Origin: Pleurotus djamor
Taxonomy: Eukaryota > Basidiomycota > Agaricomycetes > Agaricales > Pleurotaceae
Direction: 5' to 3'
Assembly: GCA_029747585.1 (NCBI GenBank)
Contig: JAPEVF010000146.1
Coordinates: forward strand, 26,456-90,455
Length of the DNA stretch: 64,000 bases
In this document: positions 23,613 to 34,421 of the stretch, one piece after another
How positions within the stretch are numbered: the stretch's first letter is position 1
Layout of the letters: each line of letters begins with the position of its first letter
Position numbers and translations under genes: made by a program
The notes under the pieces: generated by a model
What the model saw: only the letters and a program-made list of their open reading frames with translations
The model's database searches: none
What the model was told of the DNA's origin: nothing

Positions 23613-24057
23613 AGGTGAAACGAGTTGTTAGGTTATGCAAGAAAGAAAGAGTTCAGGTAGCCGCTAGGCCGTGCTTCACACTGGATGTGCGCTCATCGAC
23701 ATCTTCCCTCGATCATCGATTTCTCACGCGTGCTACCGCGCATTGCCGGCCCATATCTGACCGCTTTAGGAAACAATAATTGCATGGATGCCTGGCGTTG
23801 AGATGAGACTGGCCTACCGGATACCAAGAAACTATGTATTTGTCGAGAAATACGGAGATATGCGTACGTTTCTATGTTAACCAAATTTACATATATCCTA
23901 GCAATAATTACCCTCCAGTCATATACAGACGCATGCAGTATCAAAATAACTTCTTGATAGCTTCCCTCATTTTCGAGCCCAAATGCCCAGAAATGGTTTA
24001 CGGTCATCACAATGATAGCGCAGTTTGGATGTGATGGGACTTGCGCGATGTTAACAG
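23613..24057. promoter_or_regulatory. Intergenic region upstream of RDI1
   Basis: Head of RDI1 faces the 3' end of the CCCH gene. It should hold the RDI1 promoter and the CCCH poly(A) region. A/T-rich from about 23820 to 23960 without a repeat or plausible frame. Confidence 0.45.
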
Positions 24058-25874
24058 CTAAGCTTCAGATGGAGGCGTATGGAGAGCGGCTGTGATCGCC
24101 ATGGCTTAATATATCTCGGCAATGACGGGGAAGATGCGACCACATACCGCCTTTGAACCAACATTTGCCCTTGCTGAGGTGGAAGCATTTGGGCCCGTTG
24201 GGGCACACATGACCCCAGCAGCACTTTTCACCGTAAGGGCACTGCATACCTGTTGACGTACGAAAGTTTGATTGAAGTGCGAAGACTTCGACAATCTCAC
24301 ACACCATTCTTCAGCCAGTTGCAGGGGGCCTTCTTAGCGTTATTTGCTAAGCAAGCCAGTTGGTCCGGGGTGAGGAGGTAGTCGTGCGAGTATTTACAAG
24401 AGGCAGGCTAGAAAGATGATGAGAGCGCGTTGATGGTTGGTTTGCGTAGTACTTACACCCTTAGAACAGTTCATTAGATAAAATTCGTTGCAAGGAGGCG
24501 GGTTTTCTGATAGATGTTCAGGATAAGTCATGGTCGAGTCAGCATAGAGGCGCACGTTTATGAAGAGGCTGATAGTTGTAACCGTTGATCAGATATAGTT
24601 GATGAACAAGAGTGAAGAACTAACCAGGTTGGGATCGATCAAGCGAGCTGAACGAAGTGGCGATTTCGGGCTGATCAGACCCCCATTGGTGGAAACTGTC
24701 AAGCTGGTTGTAACGCTTAATGGCGAAGGCTTCTTGGGAGGAGGACGGCGAATGCGGGCCCGAAATAAGTCTGCTAGCTCGGTGGGTGGCAGAGAGACGA
24801 GGGGAAGGCGTAGTCCGTCTTCATTCCCGGTGAGTGAGATGACCTTCCATAACAGCTGTTCAACTTCCAAGGACCTCACGGTGTCAAGACAATTTTTCAA
24901 GGATCCTAGTAAATGTCATCAGCGGCCTGTTGAAGATGGAAAGGTGGTGAGACAGATCAAACCTGCAACAAAGATTCGAAGAGTTTGAGGGAATCTCGTG
25001 TAAGTTTCGAGATGTTCTGGTTTGAGGTCAATTTCGACGGCTGAAATAAAACGTGGGACGATGCCAGGCGTACCTCGAATCTTGGATTCCGTAGAGTTTT
25101 CAACGGAGCCCACGTCGACGATAGCAAATCGTGTAGAAGCATGACTAAAGCCCTAGTGGTAGAGTACTTGACTCAGAACCAGGGCAAATCGTGCTAGTCA
25201 TATGAACACTAACCGAAAGGAATTCAGCGAATTGATTATCGGTGCACGCATCCTCGGAAAGAAGGTCGGCTAACAAGGAGGCCTTATTGATAAAGATTGT
25301 GGTCCAAAATGAGATGGTGTTCGTTGTGATTTGTACGCCTTCGCCGGTCAAATGGCCAGCGATGACTCGAGTCAAATCTTGAGCGGCAGCCTGACCGCCT
25401 TGGAAGCCTTGAGCAACAAGGGATTCCTTGAAGAATGCCGTGCTCCCGTCGACGATGCACAGTACAAGGGACCGAGTTTCCTTCAGATAGGGCTTTGAGC
25501 ATGATCGTCAGACAATGCGTGAACGGCTCACAGTGTTCAATGGGGTGCTGTAGAGTTGTCGCTGCAGTAACGCGACATCGTGTGTAGTAGTTGCGTACTC
25601 CGCAGCCTCCCTGAGGCTGGCATGAACTGACTGCCAGAGAGAGAGCTCCCTTCTGAGATGTGCTACGCAGGATTCCAACTCGTGGCTTCGTTTGAGGGTA
25701 CTGATAGACAACTCTAAAAAGATAGTCAATGTCGTCAGTCTGACAAAAATCACCGAGCTCTGCATACGCATCAACCTGCCCAATTCCTCATCCCTGAAGT
25801 TGGTGTGCTGGTGAGGATGAATCTGGAGGCAAGAACGATACAACCCACCACTGGTGTTGAGTAACCTCGGCCAT
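24058..25874 (-). CDS. CCCH zinc-finger protein with coiled coil and NYN-like domain, paralogue 1
   Basis: Twelve exons join exactly to 420 residues: 25874-25849, 25793-25754, 25711-25532, 25492-25214, 25152-25074, 25040-24963, 24905-24625, 24568-24556, 24506-24457, 24407-24305, 24249-24148, 24089-24058. A short coiled coil (ELGRLMRMQSSLSISTLKRS; LRRELSLWQSVHASLREAAE) precedes an NYN/PIN-like domain beginning SLVLCIVDGSTAFF and containing TRFAIVDVGSVENSTESKI. The C-terminus has two Cys-rich CCCH-like fingers: PPPCNEFYLMNCSKGPASCKY with SH, and MQCPYGEKCCWGHVC, plus a CFHLSKGKCWFKG half-finger. This suggests RNA binding and possibly cleavage; nuclease activity is inference. The same order of domains occurs in the gene at 37865-40176. 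Confidence 0.82.
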
Positions 25875-26302
25875 GGAAAGAGGGAGGGGAGTGGTGCGTA
25901 GCGACAAGGCCCGATCTAAGTTCTCTGGAGAGGGACCCTTTAAGAACCGGGTTTCAGACATCAATGGACCAATTTCCAGCGAAAAGGGGAGGCTTCCTTT
26001 GGTATGGAAATGCTAGTTTAGATTAAGAAGGCATTTATTCGGGGACGGAACTCACACGAGTCAGTAGCTGTAGATTGATCACCTAAGTCGCCTCGTTTAG
26101 CGACTTCGATGGCATCATTCTGGTACGTTAACATTCCTTGTCATTTCATGCATCATGGAGGCTGAATGGAAGTATCCTTTTTCGCTCGCACCGAACGAAA
26201 TAGGAAGTAGCGAAAAGGGGTGAGCAGCTCCGCGCGTCCGATTCAAATGTGCCTCAATTTGGCAGGTTCGCCTAGTTGAATTTACAGCAGAGAGTGGGGA
26301 AT
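25875..26302. promoter_or_regulatory. Intergenic region upstream of CCCH paralogue 1
   Basis: Contains the presumed promoter of the CCCH gene (right-hand gene reads away) and the 3' flank of PRE3. No tRNA-like B box, repeat or convincing open frame was found. Confidence 0.45.
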
Positions 26303-27289
26303 TTACGCCTCAACAACCATAGGAACAACAGCAGGTACAGTTTGCTTCCCTGTCTCCACACCGAGTACTTCCTTGCCTTCCCAGAATCTGGGTAGCTGAT
26401 CACCGGGAACGAATAGTCTCTCGACGCCATCTTCTGTGATTACACACATACGGATGACACCGCCAGAAGATCCATCTCTGGACATGGCCAAAGCGAGCGC
26501 TGATTGGAGAAATGAGATATCAGTGACCAGCGATGAAGGGGCACTCACTGTTTTTCACAAAATTGATAGTTTCGTCCCTACCCCAGCCTTCTTGGTATGT
26601 AGCATCGCAGTATCCATATACGTAGGTGGAACCAGATCCTAACTCTGCGATGAGAACATGTTCCAAGGACGGAATGAGAACTCGGAGGCTAACCTCCAAT
26701 AGCCCAAGGTTGACGGAATAGACCGCCACCTAGTGGAATATTGTATACACTAGGACCAACTTCTTTGTCCCACCCCGCCACGATAATTCCGGCGCTGAGA
26801 GCATCTTTGTTGTCATAGCAAAGTTTCTGGAAAAGGCAGGCGGCATCATGGACGGAAGGTGTATCATGTTGCTGTCTGGGTGTTGAGTTAGCTTAGGGAC
26901 TTGCGATGGACGAGAAGCGTACGTATGGACTTGAAGATGATAGTGCACAATGTCTGCGACAGCCTGCGTGTCAGCGGCAGACCCAGAGCGACAGCAATAT
27001 ATCCGGTCGTGGACGTGGGTGAGCTTGTCCGTCACTCTGTTTGCCTAATATTCGCATCGATGCATGAACGGTTGCACGAGAGGGAGGCGAACTTACTATA
27101 TAGCTCCCCGTTGTCGTTCTGCTGTCGGCTCCGATTACGACGCCATCTTTGAACTGAACAGCCATGATAGAGGTCTGGCGATCACAACGATGAGCATTTA
27201 CGGTGTCAAATGTGCGAACTAGGGGATCGTACACCGAGGTTGACCTCTCCGCTCTTGAGTTGCTGGACATCGACACTTATAGCCTCCAT
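26303..27289 (-). CDS. PRE3: 20S proteasome subunit beta1 (caspase-like active site)
   Basis: Catalytic beta1 subunit of the 20S core. Six exons join in frame to 241 residues: 27289-27233, 27174-27097, 27044-26923, 26875-26694, 26638-26549, 26499-26303. A 19-residue propeptide ends at Gly, so the processed enzyme would begin at Thr20 in [20 protein letters not shown], the N-terminal nucleophile. [51 protein letters not shown] and [16 protein letters not shown] are beta1 signatures (the last SRDGSSGG region distinguishes beta1 from beta2 and beta5). The gene is divergent from RPN12 across 158 bp. Confidence 0.95.
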
Positions 27290-27447
27290 ATTAGATTTGA
27301 GTGAGGGTCGTGATGGAGGTCGGATGGAAAGGGATTTAGATTGGCTTGTTGTGGATCAGTGGGTGACGCGTCGTGCAGAGGACGCGTCTGGGCGCTAAAC
27401 ATCTCTTCCATACCTCTCCCTGCTCCTACCACCATCGCACTTGCACT
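27290..27447. promoter_or_regulatory. Bidirectional PRE3/RPN12 promoter with two ACGCGTC sites
   Basis: 158 bp separate the two divergent proteasome genes. ACGCGTC occurs at 27366-27372 and again at 27382-27388, 16 bp apart start to start; both are embedded in the palindrome GACGCGTC or nearly so. The core resembles the MluI cell-cycle box bound by MBF-type factors. Whether it acts here is inference. Confidence 0.5.
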
Positions 27448-28516
27448 ATGGTTTCCCAACAAATTGCTACGGCTTACCAGCAACTAAGACGAGCCTTTGA
27501 TTCCAAGCCTTCTGACCTTAGAGCATGTGCGTCTCTACTCGCACAACTAAAGGTCTAGCATTCATCCCTTTCGTGCATAGACAACGTCCTCATTGATCCA
27601 TTTATTGCCACTGGCAGATAGGCTTGATTGAGGCAGGCTTACTCCTCCCACAAGGAGATGCTAGTCCTCGGGATCTGCAGCTCGCTCGTAAGAAACCCTC
27701 TGACTCTACTCCAATATCTGGTTCACCTGTTTCTTTGCAGGCGACATTCTTGAGATCGGTGCTTTCTGGAGTATACGGGCGAAGGATGTCCCGTCTTTCG
27801 ACAGATATTTCTCGCAACTACAAACATTCTACGTTGACTATAGGTATGTATGGAGCACTTGGTGGCATCGTGAAGTATTGCTTATTTCGAGCCACTAGCT
27901 CGGTCCTTCCCCCTTCTAGCCGGGAATACCCAATTCGTGGCCTCAATCTTATTCGCCTCCTTACACAGAACAGGATCGCCGACTTCCATTCCACATTGGA
28001 AAGTCTTCCATTACCTGCCGACGCCATTGGTGACAACCCATATCTACGCCATCCTGTAAACCTCGAGCGCTGGTTGATGGAGGGGAGCTACAGCAAAGTA
28101 TGGAATGCCAGGGAGGAGGCACCAGTCGTAGAATACAAATTCTTCGTGGACAGTCTCATGGGGACCATCAGGTAATACACTCCAAGACGACTCGCCTTGC
28201 CCATGTCTAAATCTCGTCCAGAAATGAAATAGCCAGCTGCGAAGAGGCTGCGTATGAAAGCTTGCCATTGAAAGATGCCGCAACATTGCTGTTCTTCGCA
28301 ACACAGACGGAGTTGCTCAACTTCGCTAAATCGGTATGTGCCGTTCATGCTGCCCCCCATCTTGCACTGACCATCCTCCAGCGTGGGTGGAAGGTCAACC
28401 TCACCGACGGTACGATCACGTTTGCCAGGAAGAGCGAAGAACATATTGAGATACCCAAAGAGAAGTTGATCGCCGCCTCTTTAGCATACGCTCGCGAGCT
28501 GGAACAGATTGTTTAA
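27448..28516 (+). CDS. RPN12: 26S proteasome regulatory (lid) subunit Rpn12
   Basis: Lid subunit of the 19S particle, CSN8/PSMD8/eIF3K-type helical repeat protein that locks lid to base on assembly. Six exons join in frame to 265 residues: 27448-27552, 27618-27687, 27741-27843, 27899-28171, 28222-28333, 28382-28516. Conserved pieces are [90 protein letters not shown] and [20 protein letters not shown]. The acceptor for exon 4 was set at 27898 rather than 27919 because it restores the conserved LPPS stretch without changing the frame. Confidence 0.93.
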
Positions 28517-28601
28517 GCGACATTAGAACAGGTTGTATAACAAAATGTGCTTAAAATTCATGTTCTTCGACAATATTTCAAGTGATTATCAGTACAAGCG
28601 G

Positions 28602-29656
28602 CTACTCGAAGTCCTCGATGGCAGCCTTGGCCTCTGCTTCTGCCGCCTTGAGGAGATCTTCCGGGACTGGGACATGGACGTTGCCAGTCTCCTCACCTAT
28701 CCATGACATTTCGAGCTCGAACTCTTTCTCCTTAGCGTCTTCATGTACCAGGTAAATGCTGAGAAGGAAAAGGTTCAGTACTGGATAGATATCGGGTAAG
28801 GTTGAGCCTTACATTCGGGCGGCATGCGTCACTGCCTCTCGCATCGTCAATTCTGATAGTTGGAGTTTTTCTATTTCCGTCTTCGCCAGTTGCCTTCCTT
28901 TACCAACTGCCGCTCCGTGGTAGCCCTGTAATAGAGATGAGATGATTGGGCAACATGGACGGGACGCTCGACAAACGTGAAAGGTCCCACTGGGTTCCAA
29001 TATGAATAGTTGGGGTCCATTCTTGTCCACACCTCCGAGTATAGTGCTGACGCCAAAGGGTCGGACAGAGGAGTACAAAGTGTACGCCTGGAGGTATAGA
29101 CCTATACGTTCGGCGATGCTCTAATGCGCAGAATCAGTATTGCAATAAGTTTAATTGCTTGGAATGTCAAGTACCTTTAGTTGTGGTGCACTGTGCATGG
29201 TTTCGCGATAGTTGGTGGCCTCGTCGCGCGATCGGTTGGCCAGATGCCGACTGTCCGCCAACAAGCCTGCTGAAGCCTAGATGGGAAGCTCGTAATGAGC
29301 CTAGCGTGCTGGGTCGTAGGTGCGCACCAAGCCAATATGCTTATCCACTGTATGTATCCTCCGATTGACACCAGGAAGGAGTAGTTTAGAGTGAACCAAC
29401 TTCTCCACAGCGAGGACGACGCCATCTTTGACCTTCAGGCCGATCGCAGTCCTGAGCCAACCTCTTAGTAATTTATATACGTGAAGTAAGCAAGGTCATT
29501 ACCCAGAGTTCTCAACGGCCTTATTAGCATATTCCACCTGAATGAATGCGTTAGCTGGGCTGGAGACCAAGATGATCGAGGACAAACCTGGAAAATCCGC
29601 CCGTCAGGCGAGTACGTACTCGCAGAAAGATCGTATCCTGTACCAATTGAAGTCAT
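28602..29656 (-). CDS. PRE10: 20S proteasome subunit alpha7
   Basis: Structural alpha-ring subunit. Seven exons join in frame to 247 residues: 29656-29588, 29537-29503, 29451-29328, 29276-29175, 29120-28977, 28925-28813, 28758-28602. The start [20 protein letters not shown] is the alpha7 signature, followed by [19 protein letters not shown], a [20 protein letters not shown] block, [35 protein letters not shown] and the acidic C-terminus ending [22 protein letters not shown]3/Pre10 is the closest recognised family. It is convergent with RPN12 (85 bp between stops) and divergent from NUP82 (111 bp). Confidence 0.94.
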
Positions 29657-29767
29657 GAAGAAGTGTTGACGTGAGTAGTGGAAGGTGGAAAGTGGATCGT
29701 AATGAGGATCGTGAACGCGCAAGCTTGCACGCGTCAGGCGTGAGAATATTTCTAAGTCGCGTCTGTA
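29657..29767. promoter_or_regulatory. Bidirectional PRE10/NUP82 promoter with an ACGCGTC site
   Basis: Only 111 bp separate the two divergent starts. ACGCGTC lies at 29729-29735, the same heptamer seen twice between PRE3 and RPN12. No TATA-like element is evident. Confidence 0.45.
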
Positions 29768-32721
29768 ATGGACAACGACGACGAGTGGTCGAACTGGCTA
29801 CGGGACCACCCCATATTCTCTTTACCCAGAAACACCAACACTACTCTCTTCAAAGATGAAGAGTCCCTCGAACTCTCAACAAGCACCTTGCCTAAATTCA
29901 TAAAGCAAGATCGTGAAGATGGCCCAACACCCTCTGGACGACGGCGTACCATGGTCCTCAAGGATTCTGAACTCATCCTAGCCGCAGGCAAGGAACTGAG
30001 GATGACCTCCCTCATGGACTCGAAACTTAATAAAACAATAAGAAAATGCTACAAGGTGCCTTCCTTCGCGTCGTTCGTCAAACCCAATGAATGACCGCAG
30101 TCCTTGACCTTGACCAGACTCTCAATACGCCTAATATCCAGTTTGACATACACGAGATGTCCTTGAATCCCAGTGGGAAACTGCTAGCCGTCTCTGGTGC
30201 ATTTCAAGTTGCCGTAGTCGTATTACCCCGCCCAGGAGTTACTCGACTTGTGCAAGACACTATTGACTGCAAGTATGCGCTCAGAAGTCTTTGTCCCTTC
30301 CGCTACTGACGCCGCGCAGATCTGTTCAAATTGGACAGTTCTATCATTCGTCACAATCTTCGGTTCCCATTGCCAAAATTCAATGGCACCCATGGGGTGA
30401 TGCTGGCTCAACGCTTATGGTAATGACAGTCGACGGAAAGCTACAGTGAGTTAGACTCATGCTCAATGTAAACTTCTTCGCTGGATTCTCATACCTGTAA
30501 TAGTGAATATGATATCTCCGTTGACACGGAAGAGCCTCAACAAGTAGTATCATTTCTCCCTGAACGCAAAAGCAAATCTTTCGTCGCTGCCGATGAGTCA
30601 GAGCGGGAGGTAACATCGTTTACGTTCGGTCGCGGAACGGCAGATTGGGGACCCCTCACTGTCTATGCCATAACACGGTCCGGTGATGTCTATGCTATCT
30701 GCCCCTACATGCCCCAAAATGCGTGAGTGAACATGTACTTCAAGCAATTTCAAAATCTCACCTTGCTCAGCTCCGTACCCTCTGCCTACATCCACGCACT
30801 TGAATGTTTTGTCTCGGCTAAGCAAGAGTATCTCGACCAAGCGACGACGAACAAGTCCCTTTCTACAGTGTATGATTATCAGCACAAATACATCTCTGCG
30901 CTCATGAAGCAGTTGCCTCCGGGAACAGTGTTCCCAGCATCATCACGCTCGGTTCCTATGCATCCACCGTCCACCATCAAGCCACGACCAATGCGTCAAG
31001 GTCCATTCCTCTTACAACCCGCTCCTCGATCGCTTGAGGGTAGTGAAGGAGGAGACGCTACAGACATCGTGTATCTGTCTTGTGGTTCCGATGACGATCA
31101 GTCCGACTTGAACGAATCCAACCAACTTGGCATGATTTTGGTCGCTTTCCAGGATGGCAAGGTCGATGTGTGCCTGGATTTGGAAAAGATTGAAGCGAAA
31201 TGGGAAACCAAGCACGTCAGTAAATCTGTTCTATGGTGTTTGACAAAGGACTGACATTTCTTGGTAGGTCACCGATGAACTCCCTATGCTCGCGGTATAT
31301 GAAACCATCGATCTTGGTTTGGTGTCTTCACTAAAGTCAATCGATCCTCTGCCCGGACAACCACCTACCCTCGACCTATTACAGGCCAACCATCCTGTAT
31401 TTCTACAAGACCCCATCCATTACGATACCGTCTATATCTACCACGCCTTCGGTGTGCATTCTCTTAGATTTGCTTCCGTACTCAAAAGCCTATTTGCCGC
31501 ATTGAATGCGAGCGACGAAGATGACCCCGCTGTAGCCTCTCACCTGGCCGAGTCTAGCCTCACCGAAGTACGACCCCTTCTCTACACGTTCTCCGTTGAG
31601 CGGAAGTAAGTGTCACGCTTTGCCTTCTGGTTGCCACCCAATAATATCCTCCCCCCAGATGTTCAAATCCAGTGGTATCTGTGGCAGTTCCCAGTGATGT
31701 TTACCTGACTTACAGTATTTTCATCCTTACATCGACCATGCGCATCACATCCTTTCCCCTCAGCCTACGAACAGACTCGCCCGTGCTTCCGCCCATCGAG
31801 CCTTCGGGGACCCAGTCCACGGACGATTCTGACGAACTACCACCCCTCGATGGTCCTCTTGGATACTTATCGCTTCTCGGAAATGACACCTATCAGGTGC
31901 CCTCAATCCTATCACGACCTCTCGGCGGACTACCCATCAATCCACGCCTTTCGCTACCGCCAGGATCCAACCCCAAAGAATTTATGATTACTCCTGATAC
32001 CCTCCGCTATCTTGGGACCACTGTCAATCAGCTGAGCAATCAAATCCATGAAATCCAATTCGCATTCATTGCTTGTCAGCAGCGCGCTGGGCTTCAAAGA
32101 CAGGAATTTGCTCAGCAGCGAGAAAAATGTGCTCAACTAATATCCGCCCTCGATCGAATATCCGAAAAGCACACAACCATGAATGATAGAGTGACGAATA
32201 TCCAAACCACTCAGACGGACCTTCTCAAACGCTTGGATCGGACGTTGCAGAACCTCATGCAGAAAGCTTCACCCATATTGAGTGAACATGAAACGAAATG
32301 GTTTGAAGAACTCAAACGAATGAAGCAGGAAGTTGCTGGGGAGGGCCGATTTGACGAATCCTCCCTTGTCTCACGAACTCGACTTGTAAGTCAATGATCT
32401 CTTGTCCGAATGGACTCTACTAAGCATACACACACAGATGGAGAGGGAATTTAAACGTATATTGCCCAGTCTCAAGGTCCTAGCTGAGAAAGAGAAACAA
32501 CTACAGAAGAGTCAGCTCGGAAGCTCCCAAACCTTTGGACTTTCACAAGCATTCGAGTTGGGCGAACGTTCTAGTCACGAGTATGCTCTGATGTTTACCT
32601 TCCTGACACCAAGTCTTAACCAGTTTACAGGCGTGCCAAAATAGCCGAAGCCGAGAAAGAAATCACGAATCTTGCATCAAAGCTGGATATTCCCTTGAGC
32701 AAACCGCCTCAGCTATCATGA
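29768..32721 (+). CDS. NUP82: Nucleoporin Nup82 (Nup88 family)
   Basis: Cytoplasmic-face nucleoporin that anchors the mRNA-export platform. Nine exons join exactly to 843 residues: 29768-30055, 30118-30272, 30320-30445, 30504-30722, 30771-31215, 31268-31605, 31659-32385, 32438-32580, 32631-32721. The N-terminal two thirds form the beta-propeller ([60 protein letters not shown]). The last about 230 residues are helical and coiled-coil forming ([20 protein letters not shown] to the C-terminus). The second exon was started at 30118, because the nearer AG at 30099-30100 breaks the frame whereas this one restores [11 protein letters not shown]. Family match is strong from the propeller motifs. Confidence 0.88.
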
Positions 32722-32807
32722 TCCCTCTGTTATATTACACCGTTTCTGCTATCAGCGGCGCAATCCAGCAGACTACGAATATGTACAATTTCTGGTGCCA
32801 TTCCAAC

Positions 32808-34190
32808 CTACAACATAGCTCTCAACTGTTCTGTCAACGCCAGCAAAGCCAGACTCTGACCGTAAGGCATGCTTGTCAATTTGATTTCTTTGTAGCTTTC
32901 GATGTCATCGAACACCGGCGTCCCGAAGGATACCTGCTTCAATTCTCCTTGATCAGACACGTTTGCGAGTACGCCTTGCATCGCCTTCTTGGCCGCTTCC
33001 ACGTATCGCTCCTCCTTCGGTATGAGTCGTAGTCGGATCGCTTTGGCAATTCCATAGGCAAATCCTGCCGTTGCCGAGGCTTCTAAATACGAGGAGGGGT
33101 CGTCAATGATCGTGTGCCACAATCCAGTTTCCTTGTCTTGATATTTTACCAGCCCGTCTATCTGTGCCATCAATGACGAAACCAAGAACAACCTCAAACC
33201 ATCGGATTCAGGGAGCTTCAGCAGTTCAATGAACTCTGGGATCGCGATCGTAACCCAACAATTTCCCCTGCCCCATCTTGCACGGCCGAAGTGATGTCGA
33301 CCAGTGAAAGTCCAACCTTCATGGTTATTCTCAGTCATCGTCAAATACTAATCACTCTTTGTACTCACCGTGAAACCAGAGCCCCGTTTCATGGTCTTGG
33401 AGGTATTTGATGCTATGTCCAACTCAATCATCTGATCAGCAAAATACTGACCTCTACGACTTACTGCAACAGGAATTGTCTCTTTGCCTCCTCAACATAG
33501 CTCGGGCGATCCAACACTAGACCAATCTTGGCCAACGGCAAGACAGTCATCATGAGAGTGTCGTCCCACAATTGCTGGGCGTTGTCCACCAAGTAAGTTA
33601 TGTGCTGAAGTCCTTTCTCTTCCGTTCGCGGCATCTCATACATGGCCCACTCGCCCCATGCATCCAGGTGAACACCATAGCTCGCTTCTCTCGCTTCATG
33701 TAAAAAGGCTGCTGTAAGCAGAGGCGCCATTGTGTTCACATTCTAGATGAGATTACGCCCAGCTTTTTTTAGGCAAGGAAATTGGTAGGGCATTTTGTCT
33801 CACCTTGGTCGTGCCAATCTCAAACCGGTCTCGAAACCAGGTCTTCATTATCTCTAAGGTTCCCTCCTCCTTCGTGATCTCGTGCAACTTAAGCAAGCCA
33901 TAAAGCCCTGGGTGCAAAGCTTCAACCTCCTTCACGGCTCTGAAATGCGGGCAAACCTACCTATTCCATGAGTCCACTGTTGATCTGATCAATGGCCGAC
34001 AATGCACTGGTTCGTCAAATTTCTCACTCACCTCCCAATCATTCCATCCCTTTGTATCTATGACTCTACCGTCCGGAAGGGGCATCAAGAATTCTCCGCT
34101 TTCATCTCGTATATTAACAAGACAATCGACGATACGATTGATGGTTGATAAAAGTGAGACTTTCTGGTGGTTGACGTTCAAGGCAGACAT
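32808..34190 (-). CDS. GH105 unsaturated rhamnogalacturonyl hydrolase
   Basis: Removes the terminal unsaturated uronic acid from rhamnogalacturonan oligosaccharides produced by lyases. Six exons join in frame to 369 residues: 34190-34032, 33976-33961, 33907-33804, 33742-33465, 33412-33369, 33316-32808. The second exon is 16 nt (WTHGI). GH105 landmarks are GWNDWEWTHGIGLYGLLKLH, DNAQQLWDDTLMMTVLPLAK (catalytic Asp region) and FGRARWGRGNCWVTIAIPEF. There is no signal peptide, so the enzyme should be intracellular, which implies import of its oligosaccharide substrate. It shares a 231-bp divergent promoter with an MFS carrier of the anion-symporter group. Confidence 0.9.
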
Positions 34191-34421
34191 CTTGCTCTGT
34201 CCATCTTGCTCGAGATGCTTTCTCTCCCAGGTTACCTCCAGACGGCCCGCGGCCCGGTCAATTCTTCTTGGTCGGTGATAACGTCAAGGTGTTCTTAAGC
34301 TGCTTCCCCGCATGGACGATCATAGGACCTATGAGCTTCAAGTCTATCATTTGTTTCTCACATGGTTTGGAGGTTATAGATATACTCCCTTCTCACATTC
34401 TCGCTCCTTTCTCACCCCAAG

